A stretch of DNA of 64,000 nt, from the NCBI RefSeq assembly GCF_034347385.1, contig NZ_CP133777.1, positions 496,001 through 560,000 on the forward strand, in the 5' to 3' direction. The position numbers and the translations under genes were made by a program. The notes under the pieces were generated by a model that was not told the origin of the DNA, made no database searches, and saw only the letters and a list, made by a program, of their open reading frames with translations. The first letter of the stretch is position 1. Each line of letters opens with the position of its first letter. This document shows, in pieces, positions 24,989-31,703 of the stretch. This DNA comes from Actimicrobium sp. CCC2.4. Its GTDB lineage: Bacteria; Pseudomonadota; Gammaproteobacteria; Burkholderiales; Burkholderiaceae_D.

Positions 24989-25777
24989 ATGCAATCAAAG
25001 CAATTGCGCCGCACCTTGGCAGCGTTCGCGATAGTCGCCGCCCCGCTGCCCGTGACGACGCATGCGACACCGATGGCGGTGTGTACCAGTGACGGTTTGT
25101 GCGGCCGGGCACAGGCCATGGAAGCACAACACCTGGCCGGAGTCACCGGAAAATTCAGCCTTGGTGGCGAGGTAGTGGGTATGAATTTGCAGATGGCTTC
25201 TTCCTGGCAGGCAGCCAACGGCCAACATCTGAATGGCAAGGCCAGTCTTGCCCTGGCCTTGCCGGGTGCGAACGGTGCGGTCGAGCCGCAAGCGAGCATA
25301 CAGACGCAAGCAAGCGTGAGCGAGCCGACGTCGTCATCGCTGCCCGGTACCGGCCTGGTCAGCAGTGGAAAGGGGCTCAACAGCATTGCCGGAGCTACGC
25401 AACTGGTGCAGGTTGCCGGCGACAATAATGGCGCGTCCAACCTGACTACGATCGATGTGAGCCCGCGCGCGATTGTCTTGCCTGGCGGAGCCAACACCCC
25501 CCGCGCCGAATCGATCGCGGCCAATGGTGCGAAAGTGACCGTCGATTTTGCCAATAACGGCATTGCACTGGCACTGAACGTACCGGGTGCGGGATCCGCG
25601 CAACAACGCCTCAATACCCTCAATGCAAACAATATTTTGCAAAGCATACAGATCGCCGCGGATCGCCAGCAGGTGATGAATCAGCTTCAATTGCAGTTGC
25701 AGGTGCGTCCGCAAACTGCTGCCGTATTGGCGGCCGAGGGATTCGGTCAATCCCTGAACATGCTGCGTGGTCGTTGA
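24989..25777 (+). CDS. fapE: FapE-like minor fibre component
   Basis: A 262-residue secreted protein with a signal peptide (1-25, ending THAT). Two cysteines lie close to the mature N-terminus (VCTSDGLCGRA). The middle has LVQVAGDNNGASNLTTIDV, and the C-terminal half has NNGIALALNVPGAGSAQQRLN, which echoes the subunit repeat. Gene order and length (Pseudomonas FapE is about 230-250 residues) support the call more than sequence motifs do. The ATG at 24989 has GAAGGGA at a good distance. FapE is reported as a minor fibre constituent. Confidence 0.68.
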   Translation: MQSKQLRRTLAAFAIVAAPLPVTTHATPMAVCTSDGLCGRAQAMEAQHLAGVTGKFSLGGEVVGMNLQMASSWQAANGQHLNGKASLALALPGANGAVEPQASIQTQASVSEPTSSSLPGTGLVSSGKGLNSIAGATQLVQVAGDNNGASNLTTIDVSPRAIVLPGGANTPRAESIAANGAKVTVDFANNGIALALNVPGAGSAQQRLNTLNANNILQSIQIAADRQQVMNQLQLQLQVRPQTAAVLAAEGFGQSLNMLRGR

Positions 25778-25804
25778 TCTCTCTGCTGTGGATTGTCGAT
25801 GTCC

Positions 25805-25832
25805 TGCCCTGCTGCTCAGGCGGGGCATTTTT
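25805..25832 (+). terminator. Weak terminator-like hairpin between fapE and fapF
   Basis: TGCCC near 25805 can pair with GGGCA ending near 25827, followed by a TTTTT run. The stem is short and has mismatches, so it is at best a partial attenuator that would lower fapF relative to the upstream genes. Confidence 0.35.
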
Positions 25833-25908
25833 ATAGTCGAGTTGACCGACGCGGGTGAGGTCTTGGCTTGAATTGCCCCGTAAAACTTTTTCCCGGAATC
25901 TGGAATTT

Positions 25909-27252
25909 ATGAAACGACATTACCGCAGATGTTTTCCTGCCCTGTCCCTGGCGGCTTCGCTCGCGCTGTTGCCACTTTGCGCATGGAGCGCTGATCACGA
26001 CGAGGCCGGCACCATCGTGACGGGCACTTCACCCGAATCGCACTTCAGCCGTCAGGAAGAAGCGATCCGGCGCTTGCAGCAACGCGTGGATTACCTGGAG
26101 CAACGTGCACTGGCAAGCCCCGATCTGAAAACCGTCGTCGGGCGTGGTCCTGCAGGGACCGCAAGCGCGACTTCTGCAGGCACGCCGGAGCAGCCTGTCG
26201 ATGCGCGTATCAGTGCCAACCCGCCGCTGGCGCCGGCGACACAGACGACACAAGCGACACAGGCGGGTGGCAATGCCGCCGGCGGCTCCGCTGGTACGGT
26301 GCAGGGTACGGCGATTACCAGCACCCAGGGAATTCCATTGTTCGACAACCGATTTTCGTTTGAGCAAGGACTGACCTACACCCACTACGACAAACGTAGC
26401 CTGGTACTGAGTGGTTTCCTGGCGCTGGACGCGATCCTGCTCGGCAAGGTTAATTTGCAGCAGATCCGAACGGATCAATTCCAATATGACCTCACCGGTC
26501 GCTGGAATTTGTCAGAGCGTCTGAGTGCAGATTTCAATGTGCCGGTTGTCTATCGGAATTCGACCTATATTTCGCCGGGCGCGGGAAGCGCCGCCTCCGC
26601 CTTCAGCGATGGTTCGAATCATTCCGGGTCGGTCGGGGATATTAATGCGGGGGTGTATTTCCAGATGCCTAAAGGTGCCACGTCTGACATCGACTGGATT
26701 GTCAGTGCTCGCATGAAAGCGCCTACGGGGCGTGCGCCATTTGGCATCAAGTTGGTCGAAAATACGGACCCGAACAATAACAACTTGCTGATTCCAACAC
26801 GTCAGCCTACGGGCAACGGAATATGGGCAACGACGCTGGGCTTGTCGCTCCTGAAAGTTACCGATCCGATGGTGTTGTTCGCCAATCTTGGCTACACCTA
26901 TAACTTCAAGCGCAGCTTTGCCGATCTGTCGAGTTCGTTGACAACGGTTACACCGGGGGAGGCCAAGATCGGGAATGCCTGGTCACTCGGTGCGGGTTTC
27001 GCTCTTGCATTGAACGATAAAACATCGGCCAGTTTTTCATACGCGCAGTTACTACAGCAGGTGTCGCGCTTGCGTGCCGACGGTGGTGATTGGGTGCGTC
27101 AGGTTGGTAGTGATTCAAATTCTGCGAGCTTCAATGCCGGCTTGACGCATCAGTTGACGCCGCGGCTGTCGATGGTCGGAACGCTATCGATGGGGCTCAC
27201 ACCGGATGCCCCGAATTTTTCGGTCGGGATCAAATTCCCCTATACGTTCTGA
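25909..27252 (+). CDS. fapF: FapF-like outer-membrane amyloid exporter
   Basis: A 447-residue outer-membrane protein. The signal peptide (1-26, ending AWSA) is followed by a heptad segment at about 45-65 (RQEEAIRRLQQRVDYLEQRA), a Gly/Ala/Thr/Gln-rich linker to about 140, and a beta-barrel domain that ends in Phe (KFPYTF), as outer-membrane barrels do. Pseudomonas FapF has the same plan: an N-terminal coiled coil that trimerises and gates a 12-stranded barrel secreting the fibre subunits. The ATG at 25909 gives the signal peptide; upstream codons do not. It is the last gene of the operon and converges on the sigma-54 activator gene. Confidence 0.82.
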   Translation: MKRHYRRCFPALSLAASLALLPLCAWSADHDEAGTIVTGTSPESHFSRQEEAIRRLQQRVDYLEQRALASPDLKTVVGRGPAGTASATSAGTPEQPVDARISANPPLAPATQTTQATQAGGNAAGGSAGTVQGTAITSTQGIPLFDNRFSFEQGLTYTHYDKRSLVLSGFLALDAILLGKVNLQQIRTDQFQYDLTGRWNLSERLSADFNVPVVYRNSTYISPGAGSAASAFSDGSNHSGSVGDINAGVYFQMPKGATSDIDWIVSARMKAPTGRAPFGIKLVENTDPNNNNLLIPTRQPTGNGIWATTLGLSLLKVTDPMVLFANLGYTYNFKRSFADLSSSLTTVTPGEAKIGNAWSLGAGFALALNDKTSASFSYAQLLQQVSRLRADGGDWVRQVGSDSNSASFNAGLTHQLTPRLSMVGTLSMGLTPDAPNFSVGIKFPYTF

Positions 27253-27314
27253 TCAGACCGTGAAAAATGAGTGACGGGTTTGTGCCTGTGCTTGCTATGT
27301 AGCGTCTTGCCGCA

Positions 27315-28793
27315 TTAATTCACTATGTACCCATCAGTATCCGGACACTCAGGCTCCGGGGTGCTGATTGCCGATACGAGTTGCAGGAACTGGGTGTCCG
27401 GTTGAGCTTGTGCTTCAAAAAATGAAGGCTTCAAGCGATATTTATCGATTAACCGGTACAAGGTGACCCGCGACACGCCCAGCAACTGTGCCGCCACGGA
27501 AACCTGGTTGCGTGCCTGGGAAAGTGCGCGCTCGATCATGCGCCGGTCAGCTTCCGCACGGGCATCTTCGAGTGACATCAGCATCGTCGATGGCGACGCC
27601 GGATCGAAGCCGAGATCCTCGGGTTGAATAAACCGGCCATCTGCCATGACAACCGCACGCTGGACGCGGTTCACCAGTTCGCGGACGTTGCCCGGCCAAT
27701 TGTGGTGCAGCAGGGTGTGCAAGGCGGCTTTGGAAAAGCCACGCAGGCTTTTGTTGTGACGACTGGCGAAGCGCGTGAAGTAGTGACGTGCCAGTTCTTC
27801 GATGTCTTCCAGGCGATCAGCAAGTCGGGGCGTGGTGATGCACACCACATTGATGCGGTAATACAGGTCTTCGCGGAATCGACCGCGGGCGACCGCATCG
27901 GCCAGATCGATGTGCGTCGCCGCGATGATCCTCACGTCAATTGTCAATGTCTGGTTTCCGCCGATGCGCTCGATGGTTTTTTCTTGGAGGAAGCGAAGCA
28001 GGTTGACCTGCATCTCCATCGGCAGATCGCCGATTTCATCGAGGAACAGTGTTCCGCCTTGTGCCGCCTCGATGCGTCCGATCCGGCGCTGGATGGCACC
28101 GGTGAAGGCGCCTTTTTCGTAACCGAATAATTCGGACTGGAATAATTGTGGAGGGATTGCGCCGCAGTTGACCGCAACAAAGGGAGCATGCCGCCGCGTT
28201 GATTGACGATGTATCGATTGCGCGGCCAGCTCTTTGCCGGTGCCGGACTGGCCATCGATCATGACGGGGGCATCGGTACGCGCCACCCGCTTAATCTGAT
28301 GAAACAAGCGTTGCATCGGCGGTGTTCTTCCCAACATTGGACTGTGTTTTTCGCCGGCAATACTTGACTCCGGCCAGATATTGCGCGGTTGCGTGCGTAC
28401 AAAAGCCATGCCGCGAGCATGTCGCAACACCAGAATGATGTGTTCGATGGGAGCCGGCAAGGCGATGAAGTTAAACAGATAGTCAGCAACCAGATTACGT
28501 ACCGCCGGTAGCCCCACCAGATCATGGGCGATCAGGCCAACCCAGGTGATGCCGCTGTGGGCCAGCATCGGTTCGAAAGCACTCAGCCGTTGCAGCCACA
28601 TGAGGTCTGCCACCAGCACGACCCCGACTGTGCAACCAGTACGGCCTGCTTGTTCGGCGGTATGGCATTCATGTAGCACCATGCCGACATGACGCATCGT
28701 GTTGACCACGGGATATTCTGACAAGGGATGTCCGGGTGGCTGAAGCAGCACCACGGCTTGATTGCGCCGGAATGACGTCGCGTCATGAAGCAT
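27315..28793 (-). CDS. Sigma-54-dependent activator (VpsR/FleQ-like)
   Basis: A 492-residue enhancer-binding protein. The N-terminal 140 residues look like a receiver domain lacking a clear phosphorylation site, as in VpsR-type regulators. The AAA+ domain has Walker A GQSGTGKE, an intact sigma-54 contact loop EKGAFTGA, Walker B GGTLFLDEIGD and FREDLYYRINV. A Fis-type HTH is at about 425-455 (NQVSVAAQLLGVSRVTLYRL). It lies tail to tail with the amyloid operon, whose promoter is sigma-54 type, so it is the prime candidate activator. Whether it responds to c-di-GMP cannot be told from sequence alone. Confidence 0.85.
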   Translation of the reverse strand: MLHDATSFRRNQAVVLLQPPGHPLSEYPVVNTMRHVGMVLHECHTAEQAGRTGCTVGVVLVADLMWLQRLSAFEPMLAHSGITWVGLIAHDLVGLPAVRNLVADYLFNFIALPAPIEHIILVLRHARGMAFVRTQPRNIWPESSIAGEKHSPMLGRTPPMQRLFHQIKRVARTDAPVMIDGQSGTGKELAAQSIHRQSTRRHAPFVAVNCGAIPPQLFQSELFGYEKGAFTGAIQRRIGRIEAAQGGTLFLDEIGDLPMEMQVNLLRFLQEKTIERIGGNQTLTIDVRIIAATHIDLADAVARGRFREDLYYRINVVCITTPRLADRLEDIEELARHYFTRFASRHNKSLRGFSKAALHTLLHHNWPGNVRELVNRVQRAVVMADGRFIQPEDLGFDPASPSTMLMSLEDARAEADRRMIERALSQARNQVSVAAQLLGVSRVTLYRLIDKYRLKPSFFEAQAQPDTQFLQLVSAISTPEPECPDTDGYIVN

Positions 28794-28830
28794 GCTGTGT
28801 TACCCGCTCTGTGCTGGATGGTGTTCTGAC

Positions 28831-28912
28831 AGTACTCGAATGATCTGGCTGAAGCGTATCGCTTGAGTACCCCGGATAGGTGACGTCATACGTCTTGGCA
28901 CCTCTGCCAAGA
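28831..28912. promoter_or_regulatory. Inverted-repeat-rich region upstream of the sigma-54 activator gene
   Basis: TCTTGGCA and TGCCAAGA form an 8-bp dyad with a 4-base spacer at 28893-28912. The 8-bp palindrome TGACGTCA lies at about 28881-28888, and GTACTC/GAGTAC arms lie at about 28832 and 28864. The region sits 40-120 bases before the start of the activator gene and is probably its control region. The proteins bound are unknown. Confidence 0.45.
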
Positions 28913-28978
28913 TTATCAAGTCACTCCCTGCAGGGTTTGTGGCAGGTCAAAATCACGTGGTAACCGGTTGGATCGATG

Positions 28979-29431
28979 TCACGCCAGTTGCAGTTGTTGT
29001 ACCAGTTGCGTGGCGCGCTGCATCCCTTCTGCATTCAGGGCTAGCGTGGGCTCACCGCTATGGCTGAACAGGGTGGTTTCGCGCCGCAATACCGCTGAAA
29101 AATTATTGGTGTCGTGACAATGCATCTGTTTGACGATGTCGCGGATACGCCACAAAGGGGTCTGCCGGATTCCCTGCAGCAAGTCGGAGTAACCGATTAG
29201 CAGGGCAGCATTGACAGTTTTGTGGGCCATATTGCTTCCGGGGATATCCGTCAGCTGGGCAAAGTCGATGGCCGGATTGCAGCGCGCCACTGGCAGTGAT
29301 GCGCTTGTGGTGATGTCGAATTCCGGCTGCGCGTAGCGCGCCAGTTCAATTTGTACGAAAGCGGCGGTTCCTTCGATGCGAATGCTTCCTTGCGGCGTCT
29401 GTACGACAGCATGGCAGATTGATTGCGTCAT
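28979..29431 (-). CDS. Hypothetical protein of unknown family
   Basis: A predicted cytoplasmic protein of about 150 residues without signal peptide or membrane segment. I do not recognise the family. Two adjacent ATG codons (29434 and 29431) follow AAGGA; the second has the better spacing. Visible segments include ICHAVVQTPQGSIRIEGTAA at the N-terminus and VNAALLIGYSDLLQGIRQTP in the middle; the C-terminus ends QLVQQLQLA. It lies between the sigma-54 activator and the TrmB-like gene, on the same strand as both. Confidence 0.55.
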   Translation of the reverse strand: MTQSICHAVVQTPQGSIRIEGTAAFVQIELARYAQPEFDITTSASLPVARCNPAIDFAQLTDIPGSNMAHKTVNAALLIGYSDLLQGIRQTPLWRIRDIVKQMHCHDTNNFSAVLRRETTLFSHSGEPTLALNAEGMQRATQLVQQLQLA

Positions 29432-29527
29432 CATTGTTCCTTCACGGTATGGACTTGTCGCCATTAGACGCCGTGGATGTGTCGGCGATTTCTCCGTTTG
29501 ATGAGTCAATGTGTCTGCCACCTCCCG

Positions 29528-30223
29528 TTATTTCCGGATGCCCCCAACGACGGGTGACCCTATCTGTGCATGGCAGCGCCAGAGCGGATGGCCTGACGCG
29601 AGGTATTTGATTTCAAATGGCGTGATGGGTGCGGGGGGCGCATAGGGTTCGACGTTCACGTCGGTCACCCCAAGCTGGCGCAAGGCAAGCGCAAATTCTT
29701 CGACATAGACCGGCCAGTTGCTGCGGCACTCGATCATGCCGCCTAATGCGACCGCGGCAGGGAAGGCCGGGTGCCCGTGCCAGCGCCGTCCGAGGTGGCC
29801 GATTTTAGGCCAGGGATTCGGGTAGAGCAGGTAGTGCCTCGATAGTGGTATGCCGGCGTCGCCCATCAGCCGCCAGAAGTCTGCCAGCTCGGCGCGCAGC
29901 AACAGGGCATTGGGTGGCGGCGGGCCCGGCCATTGGGTTTTCCGGTCGATCCGGTCCGCCGATTGATCGACACCGACGACGAAACTGTCCGGTGATTGTG
30001 CTGCCAGATGATACGTTGACAGGCCAACTCCACACCCGGCATCGAGGATCAGCGCCGGCTCTCCCGCGCTGCGCCACTGCTGCACGAACAGGTCGAAAGC
30101 GGCCCGATTGTAGGGCATGACAGGTTTCAGGTAAGGCGAAGCGAGGTGCCGTGCGATCAGATACGGCAGGTGCGTGTGGGCTTCGGTCTGGGGGCTGGTA
30201 ACGGGGCGGGAATTGGCATGCAT
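29528..30223 (-). CDS. TrmB-like SAM-dependent methyltransferase (paralogue)
   Basis: A 231-residue class I methyltransferase related to TrmB, the tRNA (guanine-46-N7) methyltransferase. SAM-binding motif I is LILDAGCGVGLSTYHLA near residue 58. The catalytic-site region reads LLYPNPWPKIGHLGRRWHGHP where TrmB has FPDPWPKxRHxKRR, so the conserved Asp is Asn. The N-terminal 40 residues are unlike TrmB. It may act on another substrate or be a low-activity paralogue. Confidence 0.7.
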   Translation of the reverse strand: MHANSRPVTSPQTEAHTHLPYLIARHLASPYLKPVMPYNRAAFDLFVQQWRSAGEPALILDAGCGVGLSTYHLAAQSPDSFVVGVDQSADRIDRKTQWPGPPPPNALLLRAELADFWRLMGDAGIPLSRHYLLYPNPWPKIGHLGRRWHGHPAFPAAVALGGMIECRSNWPVYVEEFALALRQLGVTDVNVEPYAPPAPITPFEIKYLASGHPLWRCHAQIGSPVVGGIRK

Positions 30224-30263
30224 GCGCGGAGTATACCCGCGGCATGCACGCGGCGGCCGGTCG

Positions 30264-30524
30264 TCAGTGCATGATCACAGGGTTGTGCATCACTTCATCG
30301 TAACCGGCGAGAAAGGCGTCGAATTGTTCGGCGTTGGGATTGCTGGCGATGAGTTTTTCGACATTCCCGCGGAAGGCTTCGGCCAGTGAGCCGGCGATGA
30401 ATATCTCCCGCTTGCCTGGCTTGTCCATGATTTCATATCCGCCGGAGCGCAGCGCTTCCAGCGCGGTGTCTGCGCCGAATTCCACGACGCTGTACTGGTC
30501 ACTGTTATAGATCAGATTCATCAT
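30264..30524 (-). CDS. DUF3567-family protein
   Basis: An 86-residue protein typical of Burkholderiales (DUF3567). It begins MNLIYNSDQYSVVEFGAD and has ALRSGGYEIMDKPGKREIFI, then an acidic tail. Two Met codons open the frame. It lies 58 bases downstream of the CobW-like gene at the end of the ntrYX run and may belong to the same transcript. The function is unknown. Confidence 0.85.
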   Translation of the reverse strand: MMNLIYNSDQYSVVEFGADTALEALRSGGYEIMDKPGKREIFIAGSLAEAFRGNVEKLIASNPNAEQFDAFLAGYDEVMHNPVIMH

Positions 30525-30581
30525 GTTTCCTTGGTCGGTTGAATGCAGATTGCATCCTTCCCGATTGCAGGTTGGGCTGCT

Positions 30582-30968
30582 TCACGCAAAATCAATGGCA
30601 ACGCAGCGCAGGTCGGTATTGAGTTGCAGGTAGGTATCGTAGGGCGTGTTGGTCAGGAACTGCCTGGTTTGTTCCAGGTGTGCCGTACTCGCGAGGCTGA
30701 TGAACAGATAATCCGGTGGGTGGCGCAGCATCCGGTTGAGCGTGACGCGCATGGTCAGGTTGCCGATGCAGCACGGACAACCTGGCGCGATGCGGGCAAT
30801 TAAACAGTCCTTGTCAGACTGCATACCGGCAAGTGCACTGGCGCTGTCCGGCATGCCTTCAAGGATCACGGCGATCCGGCTACGCAACGGTAGCGCGGCC
30901 ATGGCCTTGGCGATGACGCTCTCCCGTTGCAAGCTATTTGCTCCGCTGACCAGCGTGGTCAGGGTCAT
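30582..30968 (-). CDS. Short CobW/GTPase-like protein with degenerate P-loop
   Basis: A 128-residue protein that resembles the N-terminal domain of CobW/UreG-type metal-chaperone GTPases. The metal-binding GCPCC (near residue 63) matches the GCxCC motif, and PPDYLFISLAS follows where CobW has the DxxxIExSG strand. The P-loop, however, reads SGANSLQRES and lacks the GKT/S triad, so nucleotide hydrolysis is unlikely. It starts within the ntrX stop codon (ATGA), so the two are translationally coupled. A metal-related role is conjecture. Confidence 0.6.
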   Translation of the reverse strand: MTLTTLVSGANSLQRESVIAKAMAALPLRSRIAVILEGMPDSASALAGMQSDKDCLIARIAPGCPCCIGNLTMRVTLNRMLRHPPDYLFISLASTAHLEQTRQFLTNTPYDTYLQLNTDLRCVAIDFA

Positions 30969-31687
30969 CCGCCGCGCCTGACCAGTTTGCTTGGCTCGAC
31001 ACCAAGCTGTTTGAGCTTGCGGTAAAGATGGGTACGTTCTAGGCCGGTCCTTTCTGCCACCCGCGTCATGCTGCCACCCTCCCGTACCAGATGATGCTCG
31101 AAATACGCTCTTTCGAAGGCATCGCGAGCTTCACGCAGCGGTAACTCGAAAGAGACCGTGAACCCCTGCGAGACCGGCGCGGCAACGATGTCGGCGGCCA
31201 GTGCGGAAAGTACCGGCGAGATCTGCACGGTGCTGGCAATGTGGTGGGAATGCGAATTCGCCGAAGCCTCGCTGGACAGGGTTGTCGGACGTGCCTGGAA
31301 ACTCGGCGGCCGTACCGGTTCCTTGCCACGGGATAAGCCTTGCTGAACGGCTTTCAGGAGTTTTTGCAAGGCGATCGGTTTTTCAAGGAAATTCATGGCA
31401 CCGATGCGTGTTGCCTCGACCGCTGTATCGATCGTCGCATGACCGGACATCATGATCACCGGCATGGTCAGCAAGCCATCGCGTTGCCACTCTTTGAGCA
31501 GAGTGACGCCATCGGTGTCCGGCATCCAGATATCGAGTAGCACCAGATCAGGTGCGCCGTTTGCGCGCGCATCCCGCGCTTGCTGGGCATTTTCGGCAGT
31601 CAGGATGACGTGGCCTTCGTCGCTCAGTATTTCTGAAAGCAATTCACGGATGCCCATCTCGTCATCTACTACTAGTATATTTGCCAT
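30965..31687 (-). CDS. ntrX: NtrX-like response regulator lacking the AAA+ domain
   Basis: A 240-residue response regulator. The receiver domain (1-120) has the acidic pair DDE, phospho-acceptor Asp in LVLLDIWMPDTDG and the Lys in FLEKPIALQK. After a linker, a Fis-type HTH at the C-terminus reads RVAERTGLERTHLYRKLKQL. The sigma-54 AAA+ domain of classical NtrX (about 230 residues, with GAFTGA) is absent, so it cannot itself open sigma-54 promoters. It is encoded 16 bases behind its NtrY-like kinase. Confidence 0.85.
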   Translation of the reverse strand: MANILVVDDEMGIRELLSEILSDEGHVILTAENAQQARDARANGAPDLVLLDIWMPDTDGVTLLKEWQRDGLLTMPVIMMSGHATIDTAVEATRIGAMNFLEKPIALQKLLKAVQQGLSRGKEPVRPPSFQARPTTLSSEASANSHSHHIASTVQISPVLSALAADIVAAPVSQGFTVSFELPLREARDAFERAYFEHHLVREGGSMTRVAERTGLERTHLYRKLKQLGVEPSKLVRRGG

Positions 31688-31703
31688 GTGCCGATCTCCC
31701 TTT

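Noticed and set aside
22589-27252. Curli (csg) amyloid system
   Set aside because: There is no CsgA-type SxxxxxQxxxxxNxxxxxQ tandem repeat, no CsgG lipoprotein and no CsgD. A C39 peptidase plus a coiled-coil barrel fits Fap.
28896-28911. Sigma-54 promoter in the activator leader, from TTGGCACCTCTGCC
   Set aside because: The -24 part matches but the -12 position reads CCAA on either strand, not TTGC. The sequence is better explained as a dyad.
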